DNA of 64,000 nucleotides, taken from positions 588,220,471 through 588,284,470 of the forward strand of contig NC_053390.1 of assembly GCF_905171765.1 (NCBI RefSeq), written 5' to 3'. This document shows positions 33,101-43,310 of this stretch, piece by piece. The first letter of the stretch is position 1, and every line of letters starts with the position of its first letter. Origin of the DNA: Bufo bufo (Eukaryota; Chordata; Amphibia; Anura; Bufonidae). A program made the translations under genes and the position numbers. The notes beneath the pieces were generated by a model. The model was given only the letters and a program-made list of their open reading frames with translations, made no database searches and was not told the origin of the DNA.

Positions 33101-33574
33101 GCATTCCATCTCTTCCACCCCTGGGGAAGGGCTAGGTGGATGCCCTTGGGAAACCCTGGCAGCAGAGTCTTCAAACAGCATAAGAGACTGCTGCATAACT
33201 TGAGGCTCAGACAGTTTCCCTGATATGCATGGGGGTGATGTGACAGACCGATGGGCTTGGTTTGCATGCGCCATCTGTGCGCTTTCTGCAGAAGACTGGG
33301 TGGGAGATAATGTGAACGTGCTGGATCCACTGTCGGCCACCCAATTGACTAATGCCTGTACCTGCTCAGGCCTTACCATCCTTAGAACGGCATTGGGCCC
33401 CACCAAATATCGCTGTAAATTCTGCTGGCTACTGGGACCTGAGGTAGTTGGTTCACTAGGACGTGTGGCTGTGGCAGAACGGCCACGTCCTCTCCCAGCA
33501 CCAGAGGGTCCACTAACACCACCACGACCATGTCCACGTCCGCGTCCGCGTCCCTTATTAGATGTTTTCCTTAT
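30140..33574 (-). CDS. hAT-C2 hAT transposase, uninterrupted frame, start codon ATA
   Basis: Cut-and-paste DNA transposase of the hAT superfamily with a BED zinc finger; it would act in the nucleus on TAGRGNTGAGCG-type ends and make 8-bp duplications. The frame is open for 1,144 codons from 33574. Counting from the Leu at 33406, the features are: acidic and Ser-rich N-terminus; BED finger about residues 226-277 (Cys 245 and 248, His 269 and 274); first Asp about 450 in HLTTDTWTSKH; second Asp about 579 in VVCDNGRNL; CxxH about 598-601 (CLAHVLNL); acidic insert 750-830; ATLLDPRYK; and a C-terminal block with SVLSERVFSTAGG and LTFIKMNQAWI. The homologous start in hAT-C1 (MRRASNKGR) reads ATA AGG AAA ACA TCT AAT AAG here (33574 downwards), with a TGA four codons upstream. 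The first in-frame ATG is at 33379-33377, leaving about 1,079 residues with all domains. Confidence 0.9.
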   Translation of the reverse strand: MRKTSNKGRGRGRGHGRGGVSGPSGAGRGRGRSATATRPSEPTTSGPSSQQNLQRYLVGPNAVLRMVRPEQVQALVNWVADSGSSTFTLSPTQSSAESAQMAHANQAHRSVTSPPCISGKLSEPQVMQQSLMLFEDSAARVSQGHPPSPSPGVEEMECTNAQPLIFPDDEDMGIPPQHVSDDDETQVPTAASFCSVQTEQEVRDQDWVEDDAGDDEVLDPTWNEGRATDFHSSEEEAVVRPSQQRSKRGSSGQNQNTRRQETPPATDRRHLGPSTPKAASRSSLAWHFFKQCADDKTRVVCTLCHQSLKRGINVLNLSTTCMTRHLHAIHELQWSKHLKNKEVTQAPPAFSSAAAASASSAAAAAASASSSASGGMLAPAAQQTWDVPPTPPPASPSISTMSHGSVQLSISQTFERKRKFPPSHPRFLALNGSISKLLAYEMLSFRLVDTHSFKQLMSLAVPQYVVPSRHYFSKRAVPSLHKQVSDKIKCALRNAMCGKVHLTTDTWTSKHGQGRYISLTAHCINVVAAGPQAESCLAHVLPPPRIAGQHSLPPVFSSSYSAFSSSSSTCSSSQPHTFTTNFSTAWGKRQQAILKLICLGDRPHTAQELWRGIEQQTDEWLLPVSLKPGLVVCDNGRNLVAALGLAGLTHIPCLAHVLNLVVQKFIRNYPDMSELLHKVRAVCSRFRRSHPAAAHLSALQRNFGLPAHRLICYVPTRWNSTLHMLDRLCEQQQAIVEFQLQHARVSRTVDQTHFTTNDWASMQNLCALLRCFEYSTNMASGDDAVISVTIPLLCLLEKTLRAMMEEEVAQEEEEEEGSFLALSGQSLQSDSEGGFLQHQRPGTNVARQGPLLEDEEDEDEEEVEEDEDEACSQRGGTQSSSGPSLVRGWGETQDDDDTPPTEDSLSLPLGSLAHMSDYMLQCLRNDSRVAHILTCAEYWVATLLDPRYKDNVPTLLPTLERDRKMREYKRTLVDALLRAFPNVTGEPVEAQGEGRGGARGRQRSCVTASSSEGRVSMAEMWKSFVTTPQLTAPPPDTERVSRRQHFTNMVEQYLCTPLHVLTDGSATFNFWVSKLSTWPELAFYALEVLACPAASVLSERVFSTAGGVITDKHSRLSTANVDKLTFIKMNQAWIPQDLSIPCAD

Positions 33575-33589
33575 TGTTCCCGTTCACCA

Positions 33590-34600
33590 CAATTTTGAGA
33601 ATGGCAAATTTGGGAATGCTTTTTCAACCCAGAACAAAAAGTCTGCTTTGACGGTCACTACAAAAAACTTGACCAGCTAAAACTGTGCAGATTTGGTTGA
33701 ATAGAGATGTGAGACCTGTTTTTTTTTTGCGCTGTGTGACAGTTTTAGGTTTAATCACAGAATGACACTTCTATCAGCACGCTAGCGTGTGTCTTAGGTT
33801 TTTCTGAATGACACTATCAATAACTTCAATGTAAGATTTTCTTTTTGGGATAGATTTCAAGTAGGCCTGAAATACCACAAACTAGTTATTTTCAGAATGG
33901 CAAATTTGGGAATGCTTTTTCAACCCAGAACAAAAAGTCTGCTTTGACGGTCACTACAAATAACTTGACCAGCTAAAACTGTGCAGATTTGGTTGAATAG
34001 AGATGTGAGACCTGTTTTTTTTTGCGCTGTGTGACAGTTATAGGTTTAATCACAGAATGACACTTCTATCAGCACGCTAGCGTGTGTCTTAGGTTTTTCT
34101 GAATGACACTATCAATAACTTCAATGTAAGATTTTCTTTTTGGGATAGATTTCAAGTAGGCCTGAAATACCACAAACTAGTTATTTTCAGAATGGCAAAT
34201 TTGGGAATGCTTTTTCAACCCAGAACAAAAAGTCTGCTTTGACGGTCACTACAAATAACTTGACCAGCTAAAACTGTGCAGATTTGGTTGAATAGAGATG
34301 TGAGACCTGTTTTTTTTTTGCGCTGTGTGACAGTTATAGGTTTAATCACAGAATGACACTTCTATCAGCACGCTAGCGTGTGTCTTAGGTTTTTCTGAAT
34401 GACACTATCAATAACTTCAATGTAAGATTTTCTTTTTGGGATAGATTTCAAGTAGGCCTGAAATACCACAAACTAGTTATTTTCAGAATGGCAAATTTGG
34501 GAATGCTTTTTCAACCCAGAACAAAAAGTCTGCTTTGACGGTCACTACAAATAACTTGACCAGCTAAAACTGTGCAGATTTGGTTGAATAGAAATGTCAG
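33590..34600 (-). repeat. 296-bp tandem repeats in hAT-C2 leader, about 3.4 units
   Basis: AATGGCAAATTTGGGAATGC recurs at 33600, 33896, 34191 and 34487, so the period is 295-296 bp. Units are nearly identical (differences in T-run length and a few bases), including CAGCACGCTAGCGTGTGTC. The innermost unit ends about 20 bp before the transposase start. Confidence 0.93.
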
Positions 34601-34609
34601 GTCTATTTT

Positions 34610-34850
34610 TTAGGCGCTGGGTGACAGGCTCAACTTGCCCCTGATGTAATATATGGCCAAAAAATAACCACACTGTTGATGGTTAAATGCACTTGGGTGA
34701 CACAGGCTCAGCCTGCAGCTGATGTAGTATATGGCCAAAAAATAATCAGACTGTTGATGGTTAAATGCACTTCGGTGACACAGGCTCAGCCTGCAGCTGA
34801 TGTAGGATACAGCACAAAATAACCACACTATCGATGGTTAAATACACTTG
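34610..34850 (-). repeat. ~72-bp tandem repeats in hAT-C2 leader, 3 units
   Basis: Three units carry GGTGACACAGGCTCAGCCTG, CTGATGTARTATATGGCC, AAAAAATAA and TGATGGTTAAATGCACTT blocks. They lie upstream of the 296-bp repeats. Confidence 0.85.
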
Positions 34851-35131
34851 GTGATAGCTCGTGCTGGCGCACCACAAGTCACAAAATGGCCGCCGATCAC
34901 CCCAGAAAAAAAGTGATCTAAAAACGCTCTGGGCAGCCTCAAAAAAGTGAGCAAGTCAATAATAGCACTTCAATGATCCACAGCTGCAGATCGATCACAG
35001 AATGAAGTCTTTTGGAGGAGTTAATCTGCCTAATCTCGCCCTAACGTCGCAGCTGCAACCTCTCCCTATGCTTGAATCAGCAGAGTGACGTGCAGCGCTA
35101 CGTGCTACGTGCAGCGCTACGTGACCCAAGC

Positions 35132-35144
35132 TTATATATATATA
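35132..35144 (-). promoter_or_regulatory. TATA box of hAT-C2
   Basis: An alternating TATATATATATAA run lies about 225 bp inside the 5' terminus, at the position of TATATAAG in hAT-C1 and hAT-C3. It has expanded slightly compared with those copies. Confidence 0.65.
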
Positions 35145-35376
35145 GAGGCTGGGTCACATGCTGCACTGGCCAATCACAGCCATGCCAATAGTAGGCAAGG
35201 CTGTGATGGCCTCTTGGGGCAAGTAGTATGACGCTTGTTGATTGGCTGCTTTGCAGCCTTTCAAAAAGCGCCAAGAAAGCGCCGAACACCGAACCCGAAC
35301 CCAGACTTTTACGAAAATGTTTGGGTTCGGGTCCGTGTCACGGACACCCCAAAATTCGCTCATCCCTACATCTGAG

Positions 35377-36900
35377 CTTTTGGGACATTGAAATCCAAGC
35401 TTTAAAAACAGCACAAATAATCTGTTTGTAAAAATAATAACAATTTTTTGGGCAATTTACAACATCTGGTGCATTTTCAGGCTTAGTCAGTGTGCAATTT
35501 AAAGCTAGAAATACAGCCATCATTTTCTGGGTTTTTAAAAACACACTTTTTTGCCAAAAACCGCTATTTTCCAGATCTGCAAGTGTTAAATTCAAGTTTT
35601 ATATATACAGCTTTCATATTCTGTTACCAAAAAAACACTTTTTTGGCAATATACAACACCTGGATTAGTTAGTGTGCAATTTAAGCTAGAAATACAGGCA
35701 TAATTTTCTGGGTTTTTAAAAACACACTTTCTTCTCCAAAAAACACTATTTTCCTGATCTGCAAGTGTTAAATTCAAGTTTAATATATACAGCTTTCATA
35801 TTCTGTTACCAAAAAAACACTGGATTAGGCTACTTTCACACTAGCGTTCGGGCTTCCGCTTGTGAGTTCCGTTTGAAGGCTCTCACAAGCGGCCCCGAAC
35901 GGATCCGTACTGCCCCAATGCATTCTGAGTGGATGCGGATCCGCTCAGAATGCCTCAGTCTTGCACCGTTTGACCTCCGTTCCGCTCAGCAGGCGGACAC
36001 CCAAACGTTCGGGTGTCCGCCTGGCCGTGCGGAGCCAAACGTTTGAAGTTGACACAATATGGTGCAATTTCAAACGGATCCGTCCCCCATTGACTTTCAA
36101 TGCAAAGTCTGGACGGATCCGTCTGACTAACTTTCAGACTTAGAAATTTTTCTGAAAGATAATGCAGACGGATCCGTTCTGAACGGATCCCATCGTTTGC
36201 ATTATAGGAGCGGATCCGTGTGTGCAGACACCAGACGAATCTGCTCCGAACGCAAGTGTGAAAGTAGCCTGAGTGTGCAATTTTTAAAAACACACTTTTT
36301 TGCCAGATTCCACTATTTTTCTGGCCTTACAGCATCAGCACGTGTGAAATTCCAGGGTTATATACTGCTGTCAAATTCAGTTATTAAACAAACAAAAAAA
36401 AATTAGTTGGCAGCCTTTGCTGCATATGTCATTGTGAGATACAGCCTTTACATAGTGTGGTTCTATTCAGGTATTTGAAATACCGCCATTTGGTGCACAA
36501 ATCTTGAATTGAGGCCTAGTGTGGGTCAGGCCGTGTGAGATACACCCTGTATATACAGGGCTTATATTCTTCTATTAATAAAACACCCTTTTTGGGGCAA
36601 AATACACAATTGTTGCGCCCTTACATCATCAAGACGTTTGAAATTCCCTTTAAATACAGTAGTTTTATTCAGGTATTTGAAATACAGCCATTTTTGGCAA
36701 ACAAATTTAATTGAGGCCTAATCTGGTTCAGGGCGTGTGAGATACACCCTTTAAATACAGGGGTTTTATTCAGGTATTTGAAATACAGCCATTTTTGGCA
36801 AACAAATTTTATTGAGGCCTAGTCTGGTTCAGGGAGTGTGAGATACACCCTGTACATACTGTCGTTCTATTCTACTATTAATTAAACACCCCTTAAGGCA
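35377..36900 (+). repeat. hAT-C1 leader with tandem repeats
   Basis: 35450-35830 holds repeated blocks (GTGCAATTTAAGCTAGAAATACA, AAGTGTTAAATTCAAGTTT, ACAGCTTTCATATTCTGTTACC). 36430-36880 holds about four units with TATTTGAAATACAGCCATTT, GAGGCCTAGTCTGGTTCAGG and GTGTGAGATACACCCT blocks. The same units are expanded to about 15 in hAT-C3. A MITE is inserted at 35828-36269. Confidence 0.8.
35828..36269. mobile_element. MITE of the GGCTACTTTCACACTAGCG family
   Basis: The left end GGCTACTTTCACACTAGCGT and right end (CGCAAGTGTGAAAGTAGCC) are inverted. The interior has CGGATCCGT palindromes, as in the 11935-12422 copy. It interrupts a leader repeat after GGATTA; the right flank is TGA, so the target duplication is not clean. 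Confidence 0.82.
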
Positions 36901-36920
36901 AGATCCTAAATTAGAGAAAT

Positions 36921-37801
36921 ATGAGGAGAGCATCAAATAAGGGACGTGCCCCAGGTCGTGGTGCTGCTGGTGGAGCTCCTGTTGCAGGGAGAGGACGTGG
37001 TCGATCTGTGCCAGTTACATGCACAAGTAAAACCCCTTCCTCAGGTGCGAGTAGGCGACAGAACCTGCAGCGGTATTTGGTCGGGCCTAATGCGGCTCTA
37101 CGAATGGTGAGGCCTGAACAAGTACAAGCGATAGTAGATTGTGTTGCTGACAGTGGCTCCAGTTCCTTCACATTGTCTCCTACCCAGTCTTATGCTGAAA
37201 GACCACAGTTGGCACCTGCAGCTGATGTCCATCAGTCTTTCACCTCACCCCCTTGCAAATCAGCCAAGCAGTCTGAGCCCCAAGTCATGCAGCAGTCTCT
37301 TCTGCTTTTAGATGACTCTGTTAGCAGGGTTTCCCAGGGCCATCCACCTATCCCTGCCCCAGAAGTGGAAGAGATTGAGTGCACCGATGCCCAACCACTT
37401 ATGTTTCAAGATGAGTACATGGGAGGACCATCGCAGCACGTCTCGGATGATGACGAAACACAGGTGCCAACTGCTGGGGCATTCGAAAGTGTGCAGACCG
37501 ACAAGGAGGGCAGTGGTGAAGACTGGGCGGAAGATGATGTGGAGGACGATAAGGTCCTCGACCCCACATGGAATCAAGGTCATGCGAGTGACCTATGTAG
37601 TTCGGAGGAAGAGGCAGTGGTCGCACAGAGCCACCAGCACAGCAGAAGAGGGAGCAGGGTGCAAAAGCGGAGTGGCTGTCCCCTAGACAGTACGCCTGCT
37701 ACTGCCCACCGCAGCAAAGGACCGAGCACACCAAAGCCAGCTCCAAGGAGTTTCCTGGCATGGCAGTTCTTCAGACAATGTGCTGACGACCACTGCTATA
37801 C
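36921..37801 (+). pseudogene. hAT-C1 transposase, N-terminal fragment
   Basis: An ATG at 36921 opens MRRASNKGRAPGRG and a Gly-Arg-rich stretch, then LQRYLVGPNAALRMVRPEQ, which aligns residue by residue with the N-terminus of hAT-C2. Similarity continues through the acidic region to LAWQFFRQCADD, the start of the BED finger. There it breaks off into a tandem repeat (CACTGCTATACCTAGTAGACAGG) and stops. The finger and the whole catalytic domain are missing, about 850 residues. It supplies the reference for the ancestral start codon. Confidence 0.9.
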
Positions 37802-38180
37802 CTAGTAGACAGGTTTAAAAAAAAAAATAATTGTCAGTTACATTTTCTGGTTTAATTAACCAATTTTTGGGTGTGATGTACCACTGCTATACTGAGTAGA
37901 CAGGTAAAAAAAATATATATTTGTCTTACATTTTTTTATGAAATTCACCAATTTTTGGGTGTAATATACCCCTCCTCTACCTAGTTGACAGCTTAACAAA
38001 TTTCAATAATTTTTCTTTAACATTTTCGGGTGACAATAAACAATGTTTTTCTGTCATAGACCCCTGCTCTACCAAGTAGACAGGTTAATAAATTTCACTA
38101 ATTTTTCTGTTACATTCTTGGGTTGACATTATACAATTTTAGACGTGAATAAACCCCTGCTCTGCATAGGTGACAGGGAA
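37780..38180 (+). repeat. ~90-bp repeats after the hAT-C1 transposase break
   Basis: About five diverged units carry CCCCTGCTCTACCTAGTAGACAGG-like and ATTTTTGGGTGTRATRTACC-like blocks (near 37790, 37880, 37970, 38060 and 38145). Related sequence recurs at 38850-38960. Confidence 0.7.
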
Positions 38181-38199
38181 TAAAATTTCAGAAATTCTT

Positions 38200-38690
38200 C
38201 TTTAATTGATGCGCGCCAACTCCTTTGATTCAATGCTAAAACTTTAACAAGTTGTACCACATTTGTCCCAAATTTCCGCTTTACTCTTTTGGCCCACATT
38301 TGGGCTTCTGTAATTTGTACCACATTTGTGCTTTAACAGCTTTTCCTACATCTCCGCTTTACTCTTTTGGCCCACATTTCGGCTTCTGTAATTTGTACCA
38401 CATTTGCGCTTTAACAGCTTTTCCCACATTTCTGCTTTACTCTTTTGGCCCACATTTGGGCTTCTGTAATTTGTCCAAAATTTTCGCCTCAATAATTTTT
38501 CCCATAATTCCGCTTTACTCTTCTGGCCCACATTTGGGCTTCTGTTATTTGTCCAAAATTTTAACATCAATAATTTTTCCCATAATTCCGCTTTACTCTT
38601 CTGGCCCACATTTGGGCTTCTGTAATTTGTCCCACATTTGCAATTTAACAGCTTTTACTACATTTTCGCTCGATCCCCAAAAATTTTAAT
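38200..38690. repeat. 78-bp tandem array, 5 units
   Basis: GGCCCACATTTGGGCTTCTG recurs at 38291, 38369, 38447, 38525 and 38603, exactly 78 bp apart. As 78 bp is 26 codons, open frames appear on both strands and are not genes. Confidence 0.9.
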
Positions 38691-38699
38691 AAAATTTAT

Positions 38700-39250
38700 C
38701 TCACTTAAATTTGGTCTCTTTTTCTCACGCTCCCTCTCCGGCGTGGAACCCTGATTCGCCGATAACCGTGATCAACATGGTAGGCTCAGAAGAGAACATC
38801 AAAAGTTGATAGAGAAGATATCCAAATGTATGGTGGATGTCACTGGGGCACCTCTACATAGGTGACAGGAACATAAATTTAAAAAAATCGTCAATTACAT
38901 TGTCAGATGACATTTTTCAAATTTTGCTGGATAGAAACCCCTGCTCTGCATAGTTGACAGGGAATAAAATTTTATAAATTCTTCAGTAATTAATGCGCGC
39001 CACATCCTTTCATTCAATGCTTAAACTTTAAAAAGTTGTCACACTTTTATGCTTTAATAATTTCTCCCTTAATTCAACTCAATAATTTTAAATTTGAAAA
39101 AATGAATCCTCCCTTGGATGTGGTCTCTCTTTCTCATGCTCCCTCTCCGGCGTGGAACCCTGATTACCCGCCACCCGTGATCACCATGGTAGGCGCAGTA
39201 AAGAACATCGAAAGTTGATAGAGCAGATATTAAATTGGATCGTGAACATC
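38700..39250. repeat. Diverged direct duplication in hAT-C1 tail
   Basis: About 110 bp at 38712-38830 (CTCCCTCTCCGGCGTGGAACC, ATGGTAGGC, AAAGTTGATAGAG) recurs at 39118-39235. The stretch between them repeats material from the ~90-bp units. No coding frame is seen. Confidence 0.75.
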
Positions 39251-39891
39251 ACGGGGACGTGCGACATAGTGGGGCAGTAAGTTTGCACACGCCTACACAA
39301 ACTGACTGACAGGGGTCAGCCCCTGCAACTTCTGGGTCTCCAAATTGGGCACATGGCCTGAGCTTATCCTTTACCCCTTGGAGGTGCTGGCCTGCCTTGC
39401 AGCCAGTGTATTGTCTGAGGGGGTTATCACAGGTTATATTTCCCAATGTTTTGGGATGTACCCTAATTTAAAAAAATATAAATAAATTTAAAACCAAAAA
39501 GCAGTGTAGGCTACCTCCTCCACCGCCGCTTACACCTACACAGCCACATCCACCGCCTCCTCAACCTCCAACTCCATATGGACCTCGCCCTCCTAGATCA
39601 AGATTATTATTATTTTTTTTTTTCGTATTTTATGTTATTTAAAGTCATTTCCCTATCCACATTTGTTTGCAGAGCACTTGCCATGCTCTTAACCACATTT
39701 TGATGCCATTTGCAGCCCTCTAGCCCTTTCCATGACATTTTTACAGCCATTTTAGTGCTCTAAAGTTCGGGTCACCATAGACTTCAATGGGGTTCAGGCT
39801 CGGGGTCAAGTTCGGGTCCCGAACTCAAACTTTTTTCCAAAGTTCGGCCGAACCCGTCGAACCCGAACATCCAGGTGTCCGCTCAACTCTA

Positions 39892-40720
39892 ATCATGTCC
39901 TCTCTGTATCTAAATCAGAACCTCTTAAAAACTGAACTTCTTGTCTTTCCCCCATCTACTAACCCACCTAAACTTGATATTTCAATTTTGGTCTGCGAAA
40001 CTATCATCACTGCTGGGCAGCATGTCCGCTGTCTTGGGGTCATGTTTGACTCAGATTTTTCCTTTGTTTTCCATATCCAATCCTTGCATGCTCTTGTCAT
40101 CTATACTTCAAGAACATCTTCAAAATCCACCCTTTTCTTACGCTGGAAACAGCCAAAACTCTTGTTGCCTTGATTCATTCTAATCTTGAGTACTGTAATC
40201 CATTACTAATTGGTCTCCCTCTCATTAAACTCTCCCCCTTCAGTCTGTCCTAAATGCTGCAGGTAGGCTTGTCTATCTGTCCACCCACTATACTGATGCT
40301 ACTAGCCTGTGCTAGTGCAACTTCCTGGATGCCCATCCACCACAAAATACAGTTCAAACTTCTCACCCTCAGCCACAAAGCTCTCCACAGTGCTGCACCT
40401 CTATAGATCTCCTCCCTCATTTCTGTCTAACACTCTACTCATGCTCTCCGTTCTGCCAGTGATCTATGATTAACATCCTCCATAATTCAAAGCTCTCACT
40501 CCCATCTTCAACACTTTTCTTGAGCTGCACCTACTCTTTGGAATGCTCTGCCCTGGAATATAAGGTCAATTCCCAACTTCCTTCAAACGTACCCTAAAAA
40601 TGCATCTTTTCTGGCATGCTTATCATGCCTCCTAAACTGACTCTCCCCCCAGTAACCCTCCTTCCCCTCCCTAACTCTTCATACCTGAACTCAATCTTCT
40701 GAAAGTCAAACACCCAAAGC
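39892..40720 (+). pseudogene. L2-like LINE, C-terminal part
   Basis: This resumes the LINE interrupted at 28038; the 8-bp ATCATGTC is repeated at the junction. The translation gives LLKTELLVFPPSTNPPKLD and GQHVRCLGVMFDSDFSF, as expected after the reverse transcriptase core. Frameshifted blocks follow: TLVALIHSNLEYCNPLL, then LWNALP-like sequence near 40530. Stops and frameshifts are frequent. The 3' end is not sharply defined; the similarity fades after about 40720. Confidence 0.85.
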
Positions 40721-41212
40721 ACTAGCACATGCAGATAGGTCTACACCGCTCCTTTTAGTACAAAGATGCCTGGACTATTTAATATAACAATCAACTACCT
40801 GTTGTCCCACCCCCACACCCCAGTTTCTACCAAGTTGACTTTACTACCTACTGTGTATTTGTAAGGGAGAAAATATGTCAGTATTAGTAATAGACTCATG
40901 TAGTATGTTTCATTGTTGAACACCTATTTAAAGTCAAAGTGTAAACCAATATAAAAAAAAAAGTAGAAAAACAATGCAACTTTTATTTTATACTTATCAT
41001 GAGTTAATTCTGCTGTTGTCAGTTGTGCTGACAAATGAAAATACGTTTGACTAAACCTATGAGATCTGCTCTGTACAAGTGACTCGTGTTCTGGTGAACT
41101 CAAGATGCCCTTTTATTATAATCTGAATGGGCGGAATGTTTTAAAACTGCTGTGGGTGCTTCAGGGGAACTACCTTGCTGACCATGGCTCCCCTAGCAAA
41201 ATCATTCTGTTA
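40721..41212. other. No recognisable feature
   Basis: This may include the LINE 3' untranslated tail. I see no coding frame, duplicated ends or tandem repeat. Confidence 0.4.
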
Positions 41213-42069
41213 GGCCCCTTTCACACGGGTGAGTATTCCGCGCGGATGCGATGCGTGAGTTGAACGCATTGCACCCGCACTGAATACCGACCTATTCATT
41301 TCTATGGGGCTGTTCACATGAGCGGTGATTTTCACGCATCACTTGTGCGTTGCGTGAAAATCGCAGCATGCTCTATATTCTGCGTTTTTCACGCAACGCA
41401 GGCCCCATAGAAGTAATTGGGGTTGCGTGAAAATCCGATGGAGACCCGATCATAATTATTTCCCCTTATAACATGGTTATAAGGGAAAATAATAGCATTC
41501 TGAATACAGAATGCATAGTAAAATAGCGCTGGAGGGGTTAAAAAATAAAATAAAAAATTTAACTCACCTTAGTCCACTTGATCGCACAGCCTGGCATCTC
41601 CTTCTGTCTCCTTTTCTGAACAGGACCTGTGGTGACGTCACTCCGATCATCACATGATCCCTCACATGATCTTTTACCATGGTGATGGATCATGTGATGG
41701 ATCATGTGATGACCGGAGTGACGTCACCACAGGTCCTGTTCAGCAAAGGAGACAGAAGGAGATGCCGGGCTGCGCTATCAAGTGGACTAAGGTGAGTTAA
41801 ATTATTTTTTTTAACCCCTCCAGCGCTATTTTACTATGCATTCTGTATTCAGAATGCTATTATTTTCCCTTATAACCATGTTATAAGGGAAAATAATACA
41901 ATCTACAGAACACCGATCCCAAGCAGTTCGGGTTTGGGTACCAAACATTCGTGATTTTTCTCACGCGAGTGCAAAACGCATTACAATGTTTTGCACTCGC
42001 GCGGAAAAATCATGGGTGTTCCCGTAACGCACCCGCACATTTTCCCGCAACGCCCGTCTAAAAGAGGCC
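41213..42069. mobile_element. Large palindromic MITE (GGCCYCTTTCACACGGG ends)
   Basis: The left end GGCCCCTTTCACACGGG and right end CCCGTCTAAAAGAGGCC are inverted, flanked by TTA and TAA. The arms match over most of the 857 bp. Examples are TAGCGCTGGAGGGGTTAAAA with its complement near 41810, and GGTGACGTCACTCCG with CGGAGTGACGTCACC. The hinge is near 41680 (ACCATGGTGAT). No protein is encoded. Confidence 0.85.
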
Positions 42070-43010
42070 TAAGGGTTGTTTCCCATGAGACAACCCCCTT
42101 TAACTTAGCAGCCCACAGAACCGTGAATGCAGCTCTGGAAGTGAATGATCTACTATAGACTTGCTTTAACTAAAGGATTAATAAATGTTTGTATTTCAAT
42201 GGTTACTCAACATTTAGTAAAGATTATATCTAGAATAGATATAAACTATAAGGTGATACTATATTCATCAGTATACTAAAATAAATCTGTGACATGCCAG
42301 TGACAATAACCTATTTTGCTGGTTTGAAATACCAAATAATTTAGAAAAAGTTAGCTTTTAAGTATTTTACTGCCAATGGTCAATGGAGATCAACAAGATC
42401 ACAGAGATGTGAATGTCAAGGACTTACATATCATGAAGGCTGACCATGCATCTGCAAGTGGTGACCTAACCCTATTTGATCCCATCCCCATTGCTATCAC
42501 ATAAAAAAAACCTACACAGGGCTTTCCAGAGGGACATCACTATTAAACAATAAGGAGAGGAAGATATGGTCAAGGATCATGAGGAGGTTTGAACAAACAC
42601 TAGACTCTTCTGTACTTGGTGGCAAACCCAGCACAATAATGGGCCTGATTATCTTAGCCTGCATGATTCAGGAGTATGGGCAAGAAAAGAACAACACATT
42701 CCATAGAGCCCATTTGAGGTGAATTGTTTTCTACAATGTAGATGTAATTTATGTTTTTAACCAAAATAATTAAATGTGACTTAGCAATTTTACTTTGTTT
42801 GTAGTCCATTTAAACCTATCTGAATCCTGGCTTTAGGCTGTTCCTGAGGAGACTTCAGTCTGATCTCTGTCTGCTTTATACATTGTTTTCTTTACTGTAG
42901 ACTGACATTATAAAATCTGCTGTTATCTGCTTTCGGTCATGTGTCTTGTCTGTCTTTCCTTACTTTATACACTGTACTGTATGTAGGTTTTCCTCTGGCA
43001 ACGTATACAA
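42070..43010. other. No recognisable feature
   Basis: I see no coding frame with family resemblance, no tandem repeat and no paired ends. It may be unique intergenic DNA. Confidence 0.4.
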
Positions 43011-43310
43011 TTAACATAGTAACATAGTAACATAGTACATAAGGCCGAAAAAAGACATTTGTCCATCCAGTTCGGCCTGTCATCCTACAAGTTGATCCAG
43101 AGGAAGGCAAAAAAAAAACCTGTGAGGTAGAAGCCAATTTTCCTCACTTTAGGGGAATAAAAATTCCTTCCCGACTCCAATCAGGCAATCAGAATAACTC
43201 CCTGGATCAACGACCCCTCTCTAGTAGCTATAGCCTGTAATATTATTACACTCCAGAAATACATCCAGGCCCCTCTTGAATTCCTTTATTGTACTCAATT
43301 ACTTTACCTT
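43011..43310 (-). mobile_element. 3' tail of a LINE, antisense
   Basis: On the minus strand the sequence reads as the degenerate C-terminus of a LINE protein (EFKRGLD, CLIGVGKGIFIPLK, TGWTNVFFRPYVLCYYVTM). It ends in an (ACTATGTT)n microsatellite, visible on the plus strand as AACATAGTAACATAGTAACATAGT (43014-43037). A short 3' terminal repeat is usual for CR1/L2-type LINEs. The family name is uncertain; I recognise the sequence as a common amphibian dispersed repeat from memory only. Confidence 0.55.

Larger units (their letters stand above)
28503..35368 (-). mobile_element. hAT-C2: full-length hAT with open transposase frame, minus strand
   Basis: The left end is TAGAGTTGAGCGAACACC and the right end is the complement of TAGGGATGAGCGAATTTT. 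CATCTGAG at 28495-28502 is repeated exactly at 35369-35376. The element (6,866 bp) sits inside the leader of hAT-C1. In the sense direction it has TATA (35144-35132), a leader with 72-bp and 296-bp tandem repeats, a single-exon transposase (33574-30140) and a tail with a 141-bp array. It is the best-preserved autonomous-type element in the window. Confidence 0.94.
28039..39891 (+). mobile_element. hAT-C1: internally deleted hAT, itself split by hAT-C2
   Basis: The left end TAGGGTTGAGC and right end GCTCAACTCTA are inverted. ATCATGTC flanks both sides (28031-28038 and 39892-39899), an exact 8-bp duplication within the LINE. Without the nested hAT-C2 and one copy of its target the element is about 5.0 kb (28039-28502 plus 35377-39891). 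Its plus-strand transposase is reduced to an N-terminal fragment at 36921-37801, so it is non-autonomous. The 3' terminal 250 bp matches the inverted 3' end of hAT-C2 (28503-28750). Confidence 0.92.

Noticed and set aside
33404..33406. Transposase start at this position
   Set aside because: The codon is TTG (Leu), not ATG; homology to hAT-C1 extends 56 codons further upstream to the ATA at 33574.
38129..38689. Opposite-strand frames at the 78-bp array
   Set aside because: The period is 26 codons without stops; same explanation as the other arrays.
43011..43310. Possible host exon with a splice-like context
   Set aside because: The (ACATAGTA)n edge and antisense LINE C-terminal wording fit a LINE tail better.
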